64,000 nucleotides of DNA from Ferruginibacter sp. (GTDB taxonomy: Bacteria; Bacteroidota; Bacteroidia; Chitinophagales; Chitinophagaceae), in contig JANYGZ010000023.1 in NCBI GenBank assembly GCA_025362235.1, forward strand, positions 47,073 to 111,072. The letters are read 5' to 3'. Made by a program: the position numbers and the translations under genes. Positions within the stretch are counted from its first letter, which is position 1, and each line of letters opens with the position of its first letter. Positions 17,352 to 26,109 of the stretch are shown here, piece by piece. The notes under the pieces were generated by a model, which was not told where the DNA came from, ran no database searches, and saw only the letters and a program-made list of their open reading frames with translations.

Positions 17352-19336
17352 ATGCAAGGTAAATACAACTTCATAAAACTTCAAAAGGTAATTCTTAGAA
17401 ATTTCACTTATATAAGAAGGATGGAAAAATATATGAAGTAAATGAGGAAATAAATGATGGCGTTTACTGCCTTGCAGGTGCAAATGGTTTAGGTAAAACA
17501 ACCTTTCTAAATTCTATAAACTACGGTTTAACTGGAATTGTTTTAGAGCCCAATTTAGAAGTGTTTTCGCCAAGTGAAATTATTACAAATAATAAGCGTT
17601 ACACGGAGAGATATTTCATTGGAAGGATTGACAAAAAAAATGAGAATAAGGCAGAAATAGAAATCCTATTTACTGTAAATAATAAATCTTTCAAAATAAT
17701 TCGTGGATTTTTTGAAAGAGAAGAACTTCGGTTACTTGAAATTTTTAGCACAACTGGACAAAAGAAAATTTCTCATTTTAAAAGCAAGAATGAAAGCCCA
17801 AAAGAACTTAACAGTCAATTTCAAAAATTATTAGCGTCAGAAATTGGCTTCGCAAATTTTGATTATTTTATTTTTTATCAACTCTATGTTTTGACTTTTG
17901 ATGAGAATAGAAGAATGATTTTTTGGGATGACAGAGCTTCTTCTACTGCTCTGTCAGTTGCATTTAATTCTGACCCAAGTGACGCAGAAAAACTTTCGGA
18001 CTTGACAAGGAGAATGGAAAAGCATGAATCAAATGGAAGAAATGTAAGATGGCAAGCAACGCAAGCAAATAATAAGATTAAAGAACTTAAAGAAAAAACA
18101 AAGGGAAAAAAAATAGCAAATACTGAAAAACTTGAATCTGAATTTAATAAACTTCATAAGGAATTAGAGAAGAGTGAAAAAGCTTTTAGAAATATCAATA
18201 TTGAATATGATTCAATGTTGAAAAAGCAAAGTCTCATCAACTCAGAGATTATGCAATTTAGGATTGAACATACGAGATTGTTTTCTCGTTATTCAAAACC
18301 CCGTTCTAAATTACTTGAAAACACAAATGTCTTACTTTCTATTAAGAAGCAAGAATGTTGCGTTTGCGGTTCATACGGTTCGTATATTGCTGAAAGTATA
18401 GAAAGAAATATTCACAAAGATAAGTGTCCTCTTTGCAATACAACCATTAATGAATCGGATAATACAGAACAAAACAAAATCTTAAAACTAATTCAAAAGA
18501 ATGATGAAAAACTTTCCTCAAAAAATAGTGAATTAGAAAACTTGATTCTTGATGTTGACGGCAAAAAGAATGAAGTGGAAAAAGCAGAAGTGGAATTTAA
18601 TAGGGCGAAGAAAAGATTAATAGATTTTACTGAAGACAATCCAGATATATCTCTTAAGAGTACAGGCAATAAAAATATTGACTCTCTAATTGAGCAATAC
18701 CACAATCAATTTGTTTTAGCAGATGAAGAAGCAAAAAAAGAGTATAATAGTAGAGATAAACTAAAACCTGAATACGAAAAAATATTAAAGAAAATTGAAC
18801 TTTCTTACGATGAAGCAAGGACTGTATTTGTCCCCATCTTTAAGAAATTGGCTAAAAGTTTTATTGGCCTTGATTTAAACATACAGCCACATCGAAGTAA
18901 TAAAGGAATAAAATTAGTTTTGGAGTTACAAGATTCCGCAAGAACTGAGTCTTTTCAACTTTCAGAAAGCCAACGTTTCTTTTTGGATATAGCATTAAGG
19001 ATGTCTTTAGCAATATTTCTATCAGATAAACAGAATGGAGCAACAATGTTTGTTGATACACCAGAGGGTTCATTGGATATAGCGTATGAAAGCAGAGTTG
19101 GAAATATGTTTGGTGAATTCGCTACATTATATAATCAAAATTTGTTTATGACTGCTAACATAAATGCATCTCAATTGCTAATATCACTTGCAGAGAAATG
19201 CGGAAAAAGTAAAATGAAATTCAGGAGGATGCTAGAATGGACTGATTTATCAGAAATTCAAAAAGAAGGTGAAGTATTATTCAAGAAAGTGTATACAAAT
19301 ATTGAAACGGCATTAAACACTAAAAAAAATAAATGA
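17352..19336 (+). CDS. Rad50/SMC-like ABC ATPase with zinc-hook motif, frameshifted near the N-terminus
   Basis: The main frame (GTG 17561 to 19336, 591 residues) lacks a Walker A. Extending it upstream reads through CLAGANGLGKTTFLN, a clear Walker A, as far as about 17408, but no start codon occurs there. The frame one base away begins at ATG 17352 with MQGKYNFIKLQKVILRNFT, the normal opening of such ATPases. A single missing base near 17408 therefore splits the gene. Downstream features are a coiled coil, a CxxC (266-269) and CxxC (289-292) hook, an ABC signature-like LSESQRFFLDIALRM and a Walker B-like MFVDTPEGSLD. It overlaps the next gene by four bases, and the cluster suggests a defence function. 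Confidence 0.8.
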
Positions 19337-19911
19337 GCAAAATTGTAAAACCAGAGGCATTTTTTGACAGTTTATCCTTAGCACACAAACTTGATAACTT
19401 CTTAGATGGTTTCAAGTTGGAGGAGATTCATTTGTTTTCCTATTTCTCCTCTATTCTGTTTTTATATAAAAAGAATCCAGTTAGTGATTGGCAATATAAA
19501 TTTACAATTAGCGAAACGGGTTATCCTTTTTCAGAAGCAATTTTTGAAGCAACTACAAGACATATTCAAAATGGGTTGTTTGAAGAAAAAGAAACCTTTT
19601 ATACAATCACAAGTCGAGGTAATGACGAGTTTAATGTATTTAAAGAATTAAAAGATTTCGTAAAAAGAGAAGAGTGTTTGAATGCGGCATGTAAAACAAG
19701 TATTTTAGTTCCATACTCCCAAACATTAAGAGCATTATTGAATGACCCATTTTTAGCAAAGGAAAGACAACTTGAAAACAAGTCTTGGATTGACCAAACA
19801 AATGTTTATCCCAAATTTGAAGAATTAAGTAATGCTATTGGAGTTCCAGTCAAAGATTTAATTGTTCCAGCAGTAACATGGATTAACCTTTTAAGCGAAC
19901 AAGAAAATTAA
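19333..19911 (+). CDS. Small middle protein of ATPase-nuclease cluster (ABC-3C middle-component-like)
   Basis: 192 residues, no signal peptide or membrane segment. The start overlaps the ATPase stop (ATGA), so the two are translationally coupled. The middle region (GYPFSEAIFEATTRHIQNGLF, then YTITSRGNDEF) looks like a winged-helix segment. It recalls the middle components of three-gene ABC conflict systems (ATPase, small wHTH protein, nuclease effector). That assignment is by pattern and gene order; no specific family was confirmed. The next gene follows after eight bases. Confidence 0.6.
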   Translation: MSKIVKPEAFFDSLSLAHKLDNFLDGFKLEEIHLFSYFSSILFLYKKNPVSDWQYKFTISETGYPFSEAIFEATTRHIQNGLFEEKETFYTITSRGNDEFNVFKELKDFVKREECLNAACKTSILVPYSQTLRALLNDPFLAKERQLENKSWIDQTNVYPKFEELSNAIGVPVKDLIVPAVTWINLLSEQEN

Positions 19912-19919
19912 ATTTTACT

Positions 19920-20969
19920 ATGAGTCAAGAAAATTATCTTATTCAAGTTTACAAAGCGTTTGAACACAATGAAGAAAGCATTCGTGCCTTGGATAAAATT
20001 GCCACTTCTCTAAACGACATTTACCGATACATTGAACCAAGCTTTTTTCAAGGAGATTTTTTTGTTGTAAAAAATTTTACTGATGGTATTGTTATTGATC
20101 CTTCAAAAGGGATTGAAATACAATTTGAAAAAAATATTCTTTTAAATAAAACAAGTGGGATATTAATAATTCAGGTTTTTGATAATGGTAAACTTATTCT
20201 TTGGGAGAATGAGAAAGCAGATAATCTATTCGGTAGGCCGGATTCTTTGGTTTATCATTTTAATCATAATGTAGAGAAGTTTTATGCAAACAAAGAAATT
20301 ATCGATATTACTGCAACTTCAGTAGGCAGTAGGTATGCAACTCAGTTTATTGAGCTAACAAATGCTTTAAGCACATATAGCAAAAAGAAAATTTTGCATT
20401 CATCATGTCCCCATTTTTCTCAATCTTGGTTTGATGTCAGCAGAATTTTCTTTAAAGGTGGTGGAAAAAATATCCCTGAAAAATTTATGCAAGAATCTCT
20501 GTATGAATTTTTAAATACCTACTTGACATTGAGAGGAATTTCTATTGAGGTTCTTAGAGAATTCAATGTTGATAGTGATAAACCAAAACCAGTTGATCTT
20601 AGAATTCATTGGAGAGAAGCAAACAGAGTTGCATTGATTGAAATTAAATGGTTAGGAACAGTTAAAAAAGATGATGGAACAATTTCATACACTCATGGAA
20701 ATCCAAGAGCAAACTCAGGAATAACACAGGTAAAAGGATATTTTGATTCTGCTCACGGTGATATGCCAACAACAATTATCAAATCATATTTAGTCGTAAT
20801 TGATGGCAGGCCAAATAATCTAACTGATGGAACAGCGACTATAAGTCACGGTGATGGCATGCACTTCAAGGATATTGAAATTGCAATAGACGGTGATAAA
20901 AAATTTCATGAATCAATTCCAGGTTTTGAGAAACCAATAAGAATGTTTGCTACACCAATCTGCACATAA
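19920..20969 (+). CDS. PD-(D/E)xK nuclease-like effector
   Basis: 349 residues. The C-terminal half shows the full restriction-nuclease core: Glu192 in a helix (MQESLYEFL), Asp226 (VDLRI), Glu241-x-Lys243 (LIEIKW) and Gln270 (ITQVKGYF). The N-terminal 180 residues are not recognised and could be a targeting or interaction domain. The position after the ATPase and small protein suggests it is the effector, cutting nucleic acid when triggered. It lies seven bases before a DNA methyltransferase, so a restriction-like partnership is also possible. Confidence 0.72.
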   Translation: MSQENYLIQVYKAFEHNEESIRALDKIATSLNDIYRYIEPSFFQGDFFVVKNFTDGIVIDPSKGIEIQFEKNILLNKTSGILIIQVFDNGKLILWENEKADNLFGRPDSLVYHFNHNVEKFYANKEIIDITATSVGSRYATQFIELTNALSTYSKKKILHSSCPHFSQSWFDVSRIFFKGGGKNIPEKFMQESLYEFLNTYLTLRGISIEVLREFNVDSDKPKPVDLRIHWREANRVALIEIKWLGTVKKDDGTISYTHGNPRANSGITQVKGYFDSAHGDMPTTIIKSYLVVIDGRPNNLTDGTATISHGDGMHFKDIEIAIDGDKKFHESIPGFEKPIRMFATPICT

Positions 20970-20976
20970 AAAAATC

Positions 20977-22248
20977 ATGCAAGAAAAATTAAACGATAAC
21001 TTTATTTTAAAGAATGGTGGTTACTCAAACTATGAGGACACTACAACATTGCCACGACACAGATGGTATTATTACAAGGAAGGATTTTCTCCCTACTTAG
21101 TTGAAAAGGCAATTGAACAAACAGAAGTCGGAAAAGGTGAATTGATAATTGACCCCTTCAATGGAAGCGGTACGACAACTCTTACATCATCAATTCTTGG
21201 ACACAATTCCGTTGGAATTGAAGTAAACCCTTTTACTTCCTTTTTATCTGATGCCAAGGTTAAGAATGTTGAAGTGTCTGAATTGAGTAATTTAGAATCT
21301 AGTTTGTTTAAGTCAGTAGAAAAAGGCATCTCCTCTCCTCTATTGGGATATTCAACTTTCTCTGAAACGAAAAAACTTGACAAGTGGCTTTTTAACGATG
21401 CTGTTTTAAATGCTTTTGAAGGCGGTTGGCAGCACTCAAATTCTATTTCAGGATATAATTCCCGTAAGTTAGTGCGGCTTGCTTTAATCTCTACTGCAAT
21501 GCAAAATTGCAATGCAAAAAGAGACGGCAAATGTTTGCGTTATCGTGACAGTTGGAGAAATAATAGATTTGATGAAACTTCTTTTGCCGAATCTTTGATG
21601 CTGAATCTATCAAACATAAAGGAAGACATTCAAAAAAAGCCAATTGAAGGAAAATCAAAAATTTTAAAAGGCGATTGTAGAAATATTTTAAAGATATCAA
21701 ATGAGTTAACCAATTTCAAACTATGTATCACATCACCGCCATATTTAAATACATTTGACTACACTGACATTTACAGACCGGAATTATTTTTAGGGAAGTT
21801 TATTCAAGGTTCTCAAAAACTATATGAATTGCGGCTTGAAACAGTTCGCTCTCATATTCAAGCAAAGTGGGCTGAACCAACTTCAAGTGATTTTGGATTG
21901 TTATACCAACAAACTATGAAGCACATCAATGAAAACAAAGAACACTTGATGCACAAAAATATTCCAATGATGATTCAAGCATATTTTGAGGATATGTTTA
22001 ACATCCTAAAACAGTTGAAAGATAAATCAGCTAAGGATGCCCAGGTTTGGTTTGTAGTTTCTAATTCGGCTTATGCCGGACTTGAGGTGCCGGTAGATTT
22101 AATTATTGGTGATCTTGCTTCAAAAGCAGGCTGGTTTTTAAAAGAGATTGGCGTTTTGCGTTATGTAAAAAAACGCAAGACAAAACACAGCCCTTATATA
22201 ACCGAACTTAGAGAAAGTGTAATTATTTTGTCAAGAAATAAATTTTGA
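20977..22248 (+). CDS. DNA methyltransferase (N6-adenine or N4-cytosine type)
   Basis: 423 residues from ATG 20977, which follows the upstream stop; the ATG at 20947 would overlap it. Motif I DPFNGSGTTTL is in the N-terminal third and the catalytic motif SPPYLNTFDYTD comes about 190 residues later. SPPY is common in N4-cytosine enzymes and in some N6-adenine enzymes. The two motifs are separated by a region that probably reads the target. It should protect host DNA or mark sites for the neighbouring nuclease. The sequence recognised cannot be deduced. Confidence 0.85.
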   Translation: MQEKLNDNFILKNGGYSNYEDTTTLPRHRWYYYKEGFSPYLVEKAIEQTEVGKGELIIDPFNGSGTTTLTSSILGHNSVGIEVNPFTSFLSDAKVKNVEVSELSNLESSLFKSVEKGISSPLLGYSTFSETKKLDKWLFNDAVLNAFEGGWQHSNSISGYNSRKLVRLALISTAMQNCNAKRDGKCLRYRDSWRNNRFDETSFAESLMLNLSNIKEDIQKKPIEGKSKILKGDCRNILKISNELTNFKLCITSPPYLNTFDYTDIYRPELFLGKFIQGSQKLYELRLETVRSHIQAKWAEPTSSDFGLLYQQTMKHINENKEHLMHKNIPMMIQAYFEDMFNILKQLKDKSAKDAQVWFVVSNSAYAGLEVPVDLIIGDLASKAGWFLKEIGVLRYVKKRKTKHSPYITELRESVIILSRNKF

Positions 22249-22314
22249 ACGAAAGAAAAAGTTACAGCAAAATACTACACGGCTGAACATTGCTTAATAG
22301 CCTTTAATATGCGT

Positions 22315-22358
22315 CGGGGTTTCGCCAATACCAGATATTAAAATTAATAATTATTAAA
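22315..22358. repeat. CGGGGTTTCGCC...AATTAATAATTATTA repeat, copy 1
   Basis: Shares the core CGGGGTTTCGCCAATACCAG with copies at 35122-35163 and 36326-36380. In the other copies the left arm GGGGTTT pairs with a right arm AAAACCCC; here the right arm is degenerate (GCCCGTGG). It fills the gap between the methyltransferase and the second nuclease gene. Confidence 0.65.
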
Positions 22359-22489
22359 ATGCCCGTGGTTTATGAATAAATAAACATACTCCTCTTTTCT
22401 AGAAAGATTAAAAGCAAACCTTAATAAATGCTAGTTTTATTTATTTACGTGTTGTGTTATATCCGGCAACACCAAACTATAACGTAAAG

Positions 22490-23146
22490 ATGACAGAAAC
22501 TAAATCCCCTATTTGGGACATATCAAAGATAGAAACAGATTTACAAGCTGCTTTTGATAATAATTCCGAAACAGAATTATTAAAAATCTTAAAAGACAAT
22601 TCATTTTTGTTTTTCCATTTGTATTCAAGAAAAGGTGGCATACAACCTGTTTTCAGAGAAGTTTCATTTGGAGGGAAATTTAGATGTGACTATGCATGGC
22701 TAAATGATAATTCTGACGGACCTGAATGGGTATTAATGGAACTTGAAAAACCAAAAATGAGAATTTTCAATGCTAATGGTAAGCCGACATCACAATTAAA
22801 TGGAGCAATTGAACAGGTTAAGACATGGCAAAGATATTTTCAAGAAAATCCATCAGAGAAAAAGCGAGTTTTTGGTGCCGTCGCCAAGTTTAGATTTATA
22901 CTTGTTGCGGGTGATAAAAAGGAATGGAACAATGAAGATGCGATGAAATGGAGAACCTATTACAATTCGACAAGCGGTATTGAATTAAGGACGACAGATG
23001 TTTTCAGTAGAGCGTTGGAACACTACAAAAAACAACCAAGTGAATTTTGGAGTTTTGAAGAAAATCCTGTGACTTTAGGGTTTGCGGGACTTGAAGAATA
23101 TTGGAAAGCGTATGGATATATGGACTTAATGCGAAAACTATATTAA
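22490..23146 (+). CDS. DUF4263-like (Shedu-type) nuclease-domain protein
   Basis: 218 residues from ATG 22490; a GTG at 22454 would add 12 residues. The core CDYAWLNDNSDGPEWVLMEL followed by EKPK and, further on, AIEQVKTWQRYF resembles the D...ExE/K...Q arrangement of DUF4263 proteins, the family that includes the SduA nuclease of the Shedu defence system. The catalytic strand reads ELEKP. The gene is 241 bases after the methyltransferase and is separated from it by a repeat, so it may be an independent single-gene system placed in the same island. Confidence 0.6.
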   Translation: MTETKSPIWDISKIETDLQAAFDNNSETELLKILKDNSFLFFHLYSRKGGIQPVFREVSFGGKFRCDYAWLNDNSDGPEWVLMELEKPKMRIFNANGKPTSQLNGAIEQVKTWQRYFQENPSEKKRVFGAVAKFRFILVAGDKKEWNNEDAMKWRTYYNSTSGIELRTTDVFSRALEHYKKQPSEFWSFEENPVTLGFAGLEEYWKAYGYMDLMRKLY

Positions 23147-23180
23147 CAGATCCAAGCACACTATGCCATGGCTCGTGCCT

Positions 23181-23280
23181 CACGAATCACTCGCTAAGGT
23201 CTTCGCTACAATCCGCAGCCTGCAATGTTGAAGTATTTAGAAGCACAAGCAATTTTTGCAGTAAAAGAAAGGTCCGTGGG
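23181..23280 (+). repeat. 100-bp coding-like dispersed repeat, copy 1
   Basis: Begins CACGAATCACTC and ends AAAGGTCCGTGG. Its ends form a short imperfect inverted repeat (CACGAA / TTCGTG in better copies). Within it one frame reads RYNPQPAMLKYLEAQAIFAV. Related copies lie at 25933-26030 and 31474-31569, and a fragment at 28963-29010. Confidence 0.65.
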
Positions 23281-23295
23281 GTGAAACCAAGGCGA

Positions 23296-23459
23296 AGGAG
23301 ACCAAGGAACTCCTACAGAGCGGGGCTGAATGAAAGCACCTGTCGTGCATGTTGTTTCGTATCAACTTTACCATAGGCGCAGGAGACCAAGGAACTCCTA
23401 CAGAGCGGGGCTGAATGAAAGCACCTGCCGTGCATGTTGTTTCGTATCAACTTTATCAA
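23296..23459 (+). repeat. Two tandem copies of an 85-bp unit
   Basis: The unit starts AGGAGACCAAGGAACTCCTA and ends in GTATCAACTTTA(C/T)CA. Copy 1 is 23296-23380 and copy 2 is 23381-23459. They differ at only a few bases (for example CTGTCG against CTGCCG), so the duplication is recent. The sequence GGAGACCAAGGAACTCC can form a small hairpin. Confidence 0.8.
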
Positions 23460-23468
23460 TTTTCTCCA

Positions 23469-23733
23469 CTACGTTCCTTTTTCATTGATGATAAATGTGG
23501 TTCGGGCAGTACCCCAATACTTCTGTCCATCTTTGTCCTTTTCTACCCAAACATTATATTGTTTATTGATGGAGGTATCTACATCAGCAATAAGCTTAAA
23601 CGGAAGATTATACTGCGACTGAAAATCCTTGTGTGAACCCTGTCCGCCGGTAGTAATGAAAAAGAAAGAAACATTAATGGCTACTTTAAACTTTGTTGCG
23701 GCATTTTCATTTCCAGGAGAAAGCTGTTTGAGT
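23469..23733 (-). pseudogene. Remnant of a Bcp-type peroxiredoxin
   Basis: One minus-strand frame reads GSHKDFQSQYNLPFKLIADV, then INKQYNVWVEK and KYWGTARTTFIINEKGT, which is the C-terminal two-thirds of a thioredoxin-dependent thiol peroxidase. Upstream the expected TPGCT active-site loop has become SPGNE, so the peroxidatic cysteine is lost. There is no start codon, and it stops after EKGT. It is bounded by the 85-bp tandem repeat and an inverted repeat. Confidence 0.7.
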
Positions 23734-23860
23734 TATTTATTTTTGACACCAGCTTTAGTTTTCCATAACGTCATTGTTGCCTCGTAATCCATTCACCGGC
23801 ATACATTTGAACATCGTGTTTATGCAACTTGATAAATATTTAAATTAACTCAAACAGCTT
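23721..23860. repeat. 140-bp element with 15-bp inverted ends
   Basis: AAGCTGTTTGAGTTA (23721-23735) is matched by its exact reverse complement at 23846-23860. The interior has no open frame. The dimensions fit a MITE-like element or a long hairpin; no target-site duplication was made out. Confidence 0.5.
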
Positions 23861-24026
23861 CTTAAGACAAACTATTTTCTCAGCTTTTACATTATGGCAT
23901 TATCTTTATCCTTCCTTGCTTTTGACAAATTATTTTATGATCTTTAATATCGATAATTCTTTCTTATAAAAATTAAAATTGGCGCATTTGGAATTTTCAA
24001 AACACAATAATAAATTTTAAACAATC

Positions 24027-25136
24027 ATGACTAAAAGAAATTTTAAAAATCCGCTTATTTCCTTTCAAAAGCTGATCATCATTTTGCTAATCATTTTTAT
24101 ATCTAAAAATATTTGTGCGCAGCAAATACGGGTAGTTGTTGCAGGCTTAACTCACAATCATATCCATGGTATTTTAAACCAATATAATAAAGGTGTAGTG
24201 GATATAGTTGGCATAGCGGAACCTGATAAGCAACTCCAGGAAAAGTATAGCAAACTTTATAATGTTCCAGATTCACTGTTCTTTACTGACCTGAAGAAAC
24301 TGTTGCTACTGAAAAAGCCTGATGCAGTATTGGGGTATAATGCTGTAGCAAAGCACGTGGAAATAGTTGAAATATGTGCTCCGTTGGGAATAACTGTGAT
24401 GGTAGAAAAACCGCTGGCGGCAACTTTAGCCCAGGCAAAGCGAATTGAATTATTAGCTAACAAATATCATATTAAGGTATTAACTAATTATGAAACCACA
24501 TGGTATGCCTCCTACCAGGATGTTTACAATTCGGTAAGCAAAGACAGTATTGGGCAGATTAAAAAAATGGTTGCACATGATGGTCACCAGGGGCCGAAGG
24601 AAATTGGTTGTACCCCTGAATTTTTAAACTGGTTGACGGACCCGGTATTAAATGGTGCAGGGGCATTAAATGATTTTGGTTGTTACGGGGCCGATTTAAT
24701 GACATGGCTGATGCAGGGCCGCAAACCAATTGCAGTAACAGCAATCACCAGGCATTATAAACCCAATATTTATCCTAAAGTGGATGATGATGCTACCATT
24801 ATTTTGGAATACCCAAATGCAACAGGGCTGATTGAAGCTTCCTGGAACTGGCCTTTTTCAATAAAAGATTTGGAAGTATTTGGAGAAACAGGTTATCTGC
24901 ATGCATTAGATGGACAGAATATTATTAGCCGAATGCGTGAAAATATTAAAGGCGAAAAAAAAACCGAACCGTTGGCTGCACCTATAAACGATCCGATGAA
25001 TTATTTGACCGCCGTGCTTCAAAATAAAATACCCGGAACAGCCGACCAGTCATCATTGAAATATAATATGATTGTAATGGAAATATTGGATGCAGCTAAG
25101 AGGTCTGCTGCAACTGGTAAAAGAGTTGTTTTATAG
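24027..25136 (+). CDS. Exported Gfo/Idh/MocA-family oxidoreductase
   Basis: 369 residues with an N-terminal membrane-crossing signal (LIIILLIIFISKNICAQ) directly followed by the Rossmann opening IRVVVAGLTHNH. Conserved family motifs include the EKPLAAT segment and a C-terminal sheet domain. These enzymes oxidise or rearrange sugars with a tightly bound NAD(P). The export signal is ordinary Sec-type, without a twin arginine. The gene is 73 bases upstream of a DUF1080 protein; such pairs are linked to 3-keto-glycoside breakdown in the periplasm. The sugar is unknown. Confidence 0.82.
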   Translation: MTKRNFKNPLISFQKLIIILLIIFISKNICAQQIRVVVAGLTHNHIHGILNQYNKGVVDIVGIAEPDKQLQEKYSKLYNVPDSLFFTDLKKLLLLKKPDAVLGYNAVAKHVEIVEICAPLGITVMVEKPLAATLAQAKRIELLANKYHIKVLTNYETTWYASYQDVYNSVSKDSIGQIKKMVAHDGHQGPKEIGCTPEFLNWLTDPVLNGAGALNDFGCYGADLMTWLMQGRKPIAVTAITRHYKPNIYPKVDDDATIILEYPNATGLIEASWNWPFSIKDLEVFGETGYLHALDGQNIISRMRENIKGEKKTEPLAAPINDPMNYLTAVLQNKIPGTADQSSLKYNMIVMEILDAAKRSAATGKRVVL

Positions 25137-25209
25137 GTGAATACTAATTCATATAGGTTTGACAATTTAAAAATGGAAAAAATCATTTAGAATGTTCAAA
25201 TTGTTATTT

Positions 25210-25902
25210 ATGAAAAAAAAGATTTTATTATGCATTGTTTCATTAGTTTTTTTAACTACTGTTTGCAAAGCTCAAAAAAGTAAATGGATCATCTTGTTTG
25301 ATGGTAGCTCAACCGATGAGTTCAGAGGTTACAATATGCAATCTTTTCCTGACCAGGCATGGAAGGTTGAGGACAGTGCTTTAGTTACACAATCAGGTGT
25401 ACCTAATATTGATCTTGTTACCAAAGAAGCATACAAAAACTTTGAACTTATTTTTGATTGGAAAGTATCCATAGGAGGTAATAGCGGGGTGTTTTTTCAC
25501 ATGAAGGAATCATTAACCCATGAATCAGGTAATGGCAATAGTCCTAACTGGTTAGATAATTATGAAATGCAGTTATTGGATGATATAGGTTTTAACGACA
25601 CCGCTGCTATACGTTCTGCCGGTTCTTTATACGATTTGATCATTCCCCGGAATAAACATTTAAAACCCGTTGGCCAATACAACCACGCAAAGTTGATTGT
25701 CAAAGGCAACCATGTGGAGCATTGGTTAAATGGGAATAAAGTGGTGGAGTATGAAATGGGATCGCCTGCAATGAACAAATTACTAAAAGAAAGTAAATTT
25801 AGCAACAATCCAAATTATGGTAAATCACCGAATGGTTTTATAATGTTGCAACATCATGGGCAAAAGGTTTGGTTTAAAAATATAAGGGTAAGACGATTGT
25901 AA
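25210..25902 (+). CDS. Secreted 3-keto-disaccharide hydrolase-like protein (DUF1080)
   Basis: 230 residues from ATG 25210 (the upstream ATG at 25192 adds six residues). A signal peptide ends at CKAQ. The body is a concanavalin-like jelly roll with typical DUF1080 segments: WIILFDGSSTDEF, DWKVSIGGNSGVFFHM, NYEMQLLD, and the C-terminal GFIMLQHHGQKVWFKNIRV. Members cleave 3-keto-glycosides. Its partner oxidoreductase gene lies immediately upstream, so the two probably act together on a glycoside in the periplasm. The substrate is not known. Confidence 0.83.
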   Translation: MKKKILLCIVSLVFLTTVCKAQKSKWIILFDGSSTDEFRGYNMQSFPDQAWKVEDSALVTQSGVPNIDLVTKEAYKNFELIFDWKVSIGGNSGVFFHMKESLTHESGNGNSPNWLDNYEMQLLDDIGFNDTAAIRSAGSLYDLIIPRNKHLKPVGQYNHAKLIVKGNHVEHWLNGNKVVEYEMGSPAMNKLLKESKFSNNPNYGKSPNGFIMLQHHGQKVWFKNIRVRRL

Positions 25903-25932
25903 GTTTTATTTCCCTCCACCTTAGCTTCACCA

Positions 25933-26030
25933 CACGAATCACTCCGCTAAGTTCTTAGTTACAATCCGCAGCCTGCACAGTTGGAGTATTTAAAAACACG
26001 GCAATTTTAGCAGTAAGAGAAAGGTTCGTA
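25933..26030 (+). repeat. 100-bp coding-like dispersed repeat, copy 2
   Basis: CACGAATCACTCCGCTAAG at the left and AAAGGTTCG at the right; the coding-like frame YNPQPAQLEYL is kept at first, then a frameshift follows. It lies between the DUF1080 gene and the TIR-WD40 gene. Confidence 0.65.
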
Positions 26031-26109
26031 AGGATATGAAGGCGAGGGGCATGGCCTTGCTTATTACCCATGTGAGTGATGTTGCTGGGAATTGGGGACG
26101 GAAAAACCA

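Noticed and set aside
23101..23376. 91-residue plus-strand frame
   Set aside because: It overlaps the end of the nuclease gene and runs through two repeats; no protein-like features.
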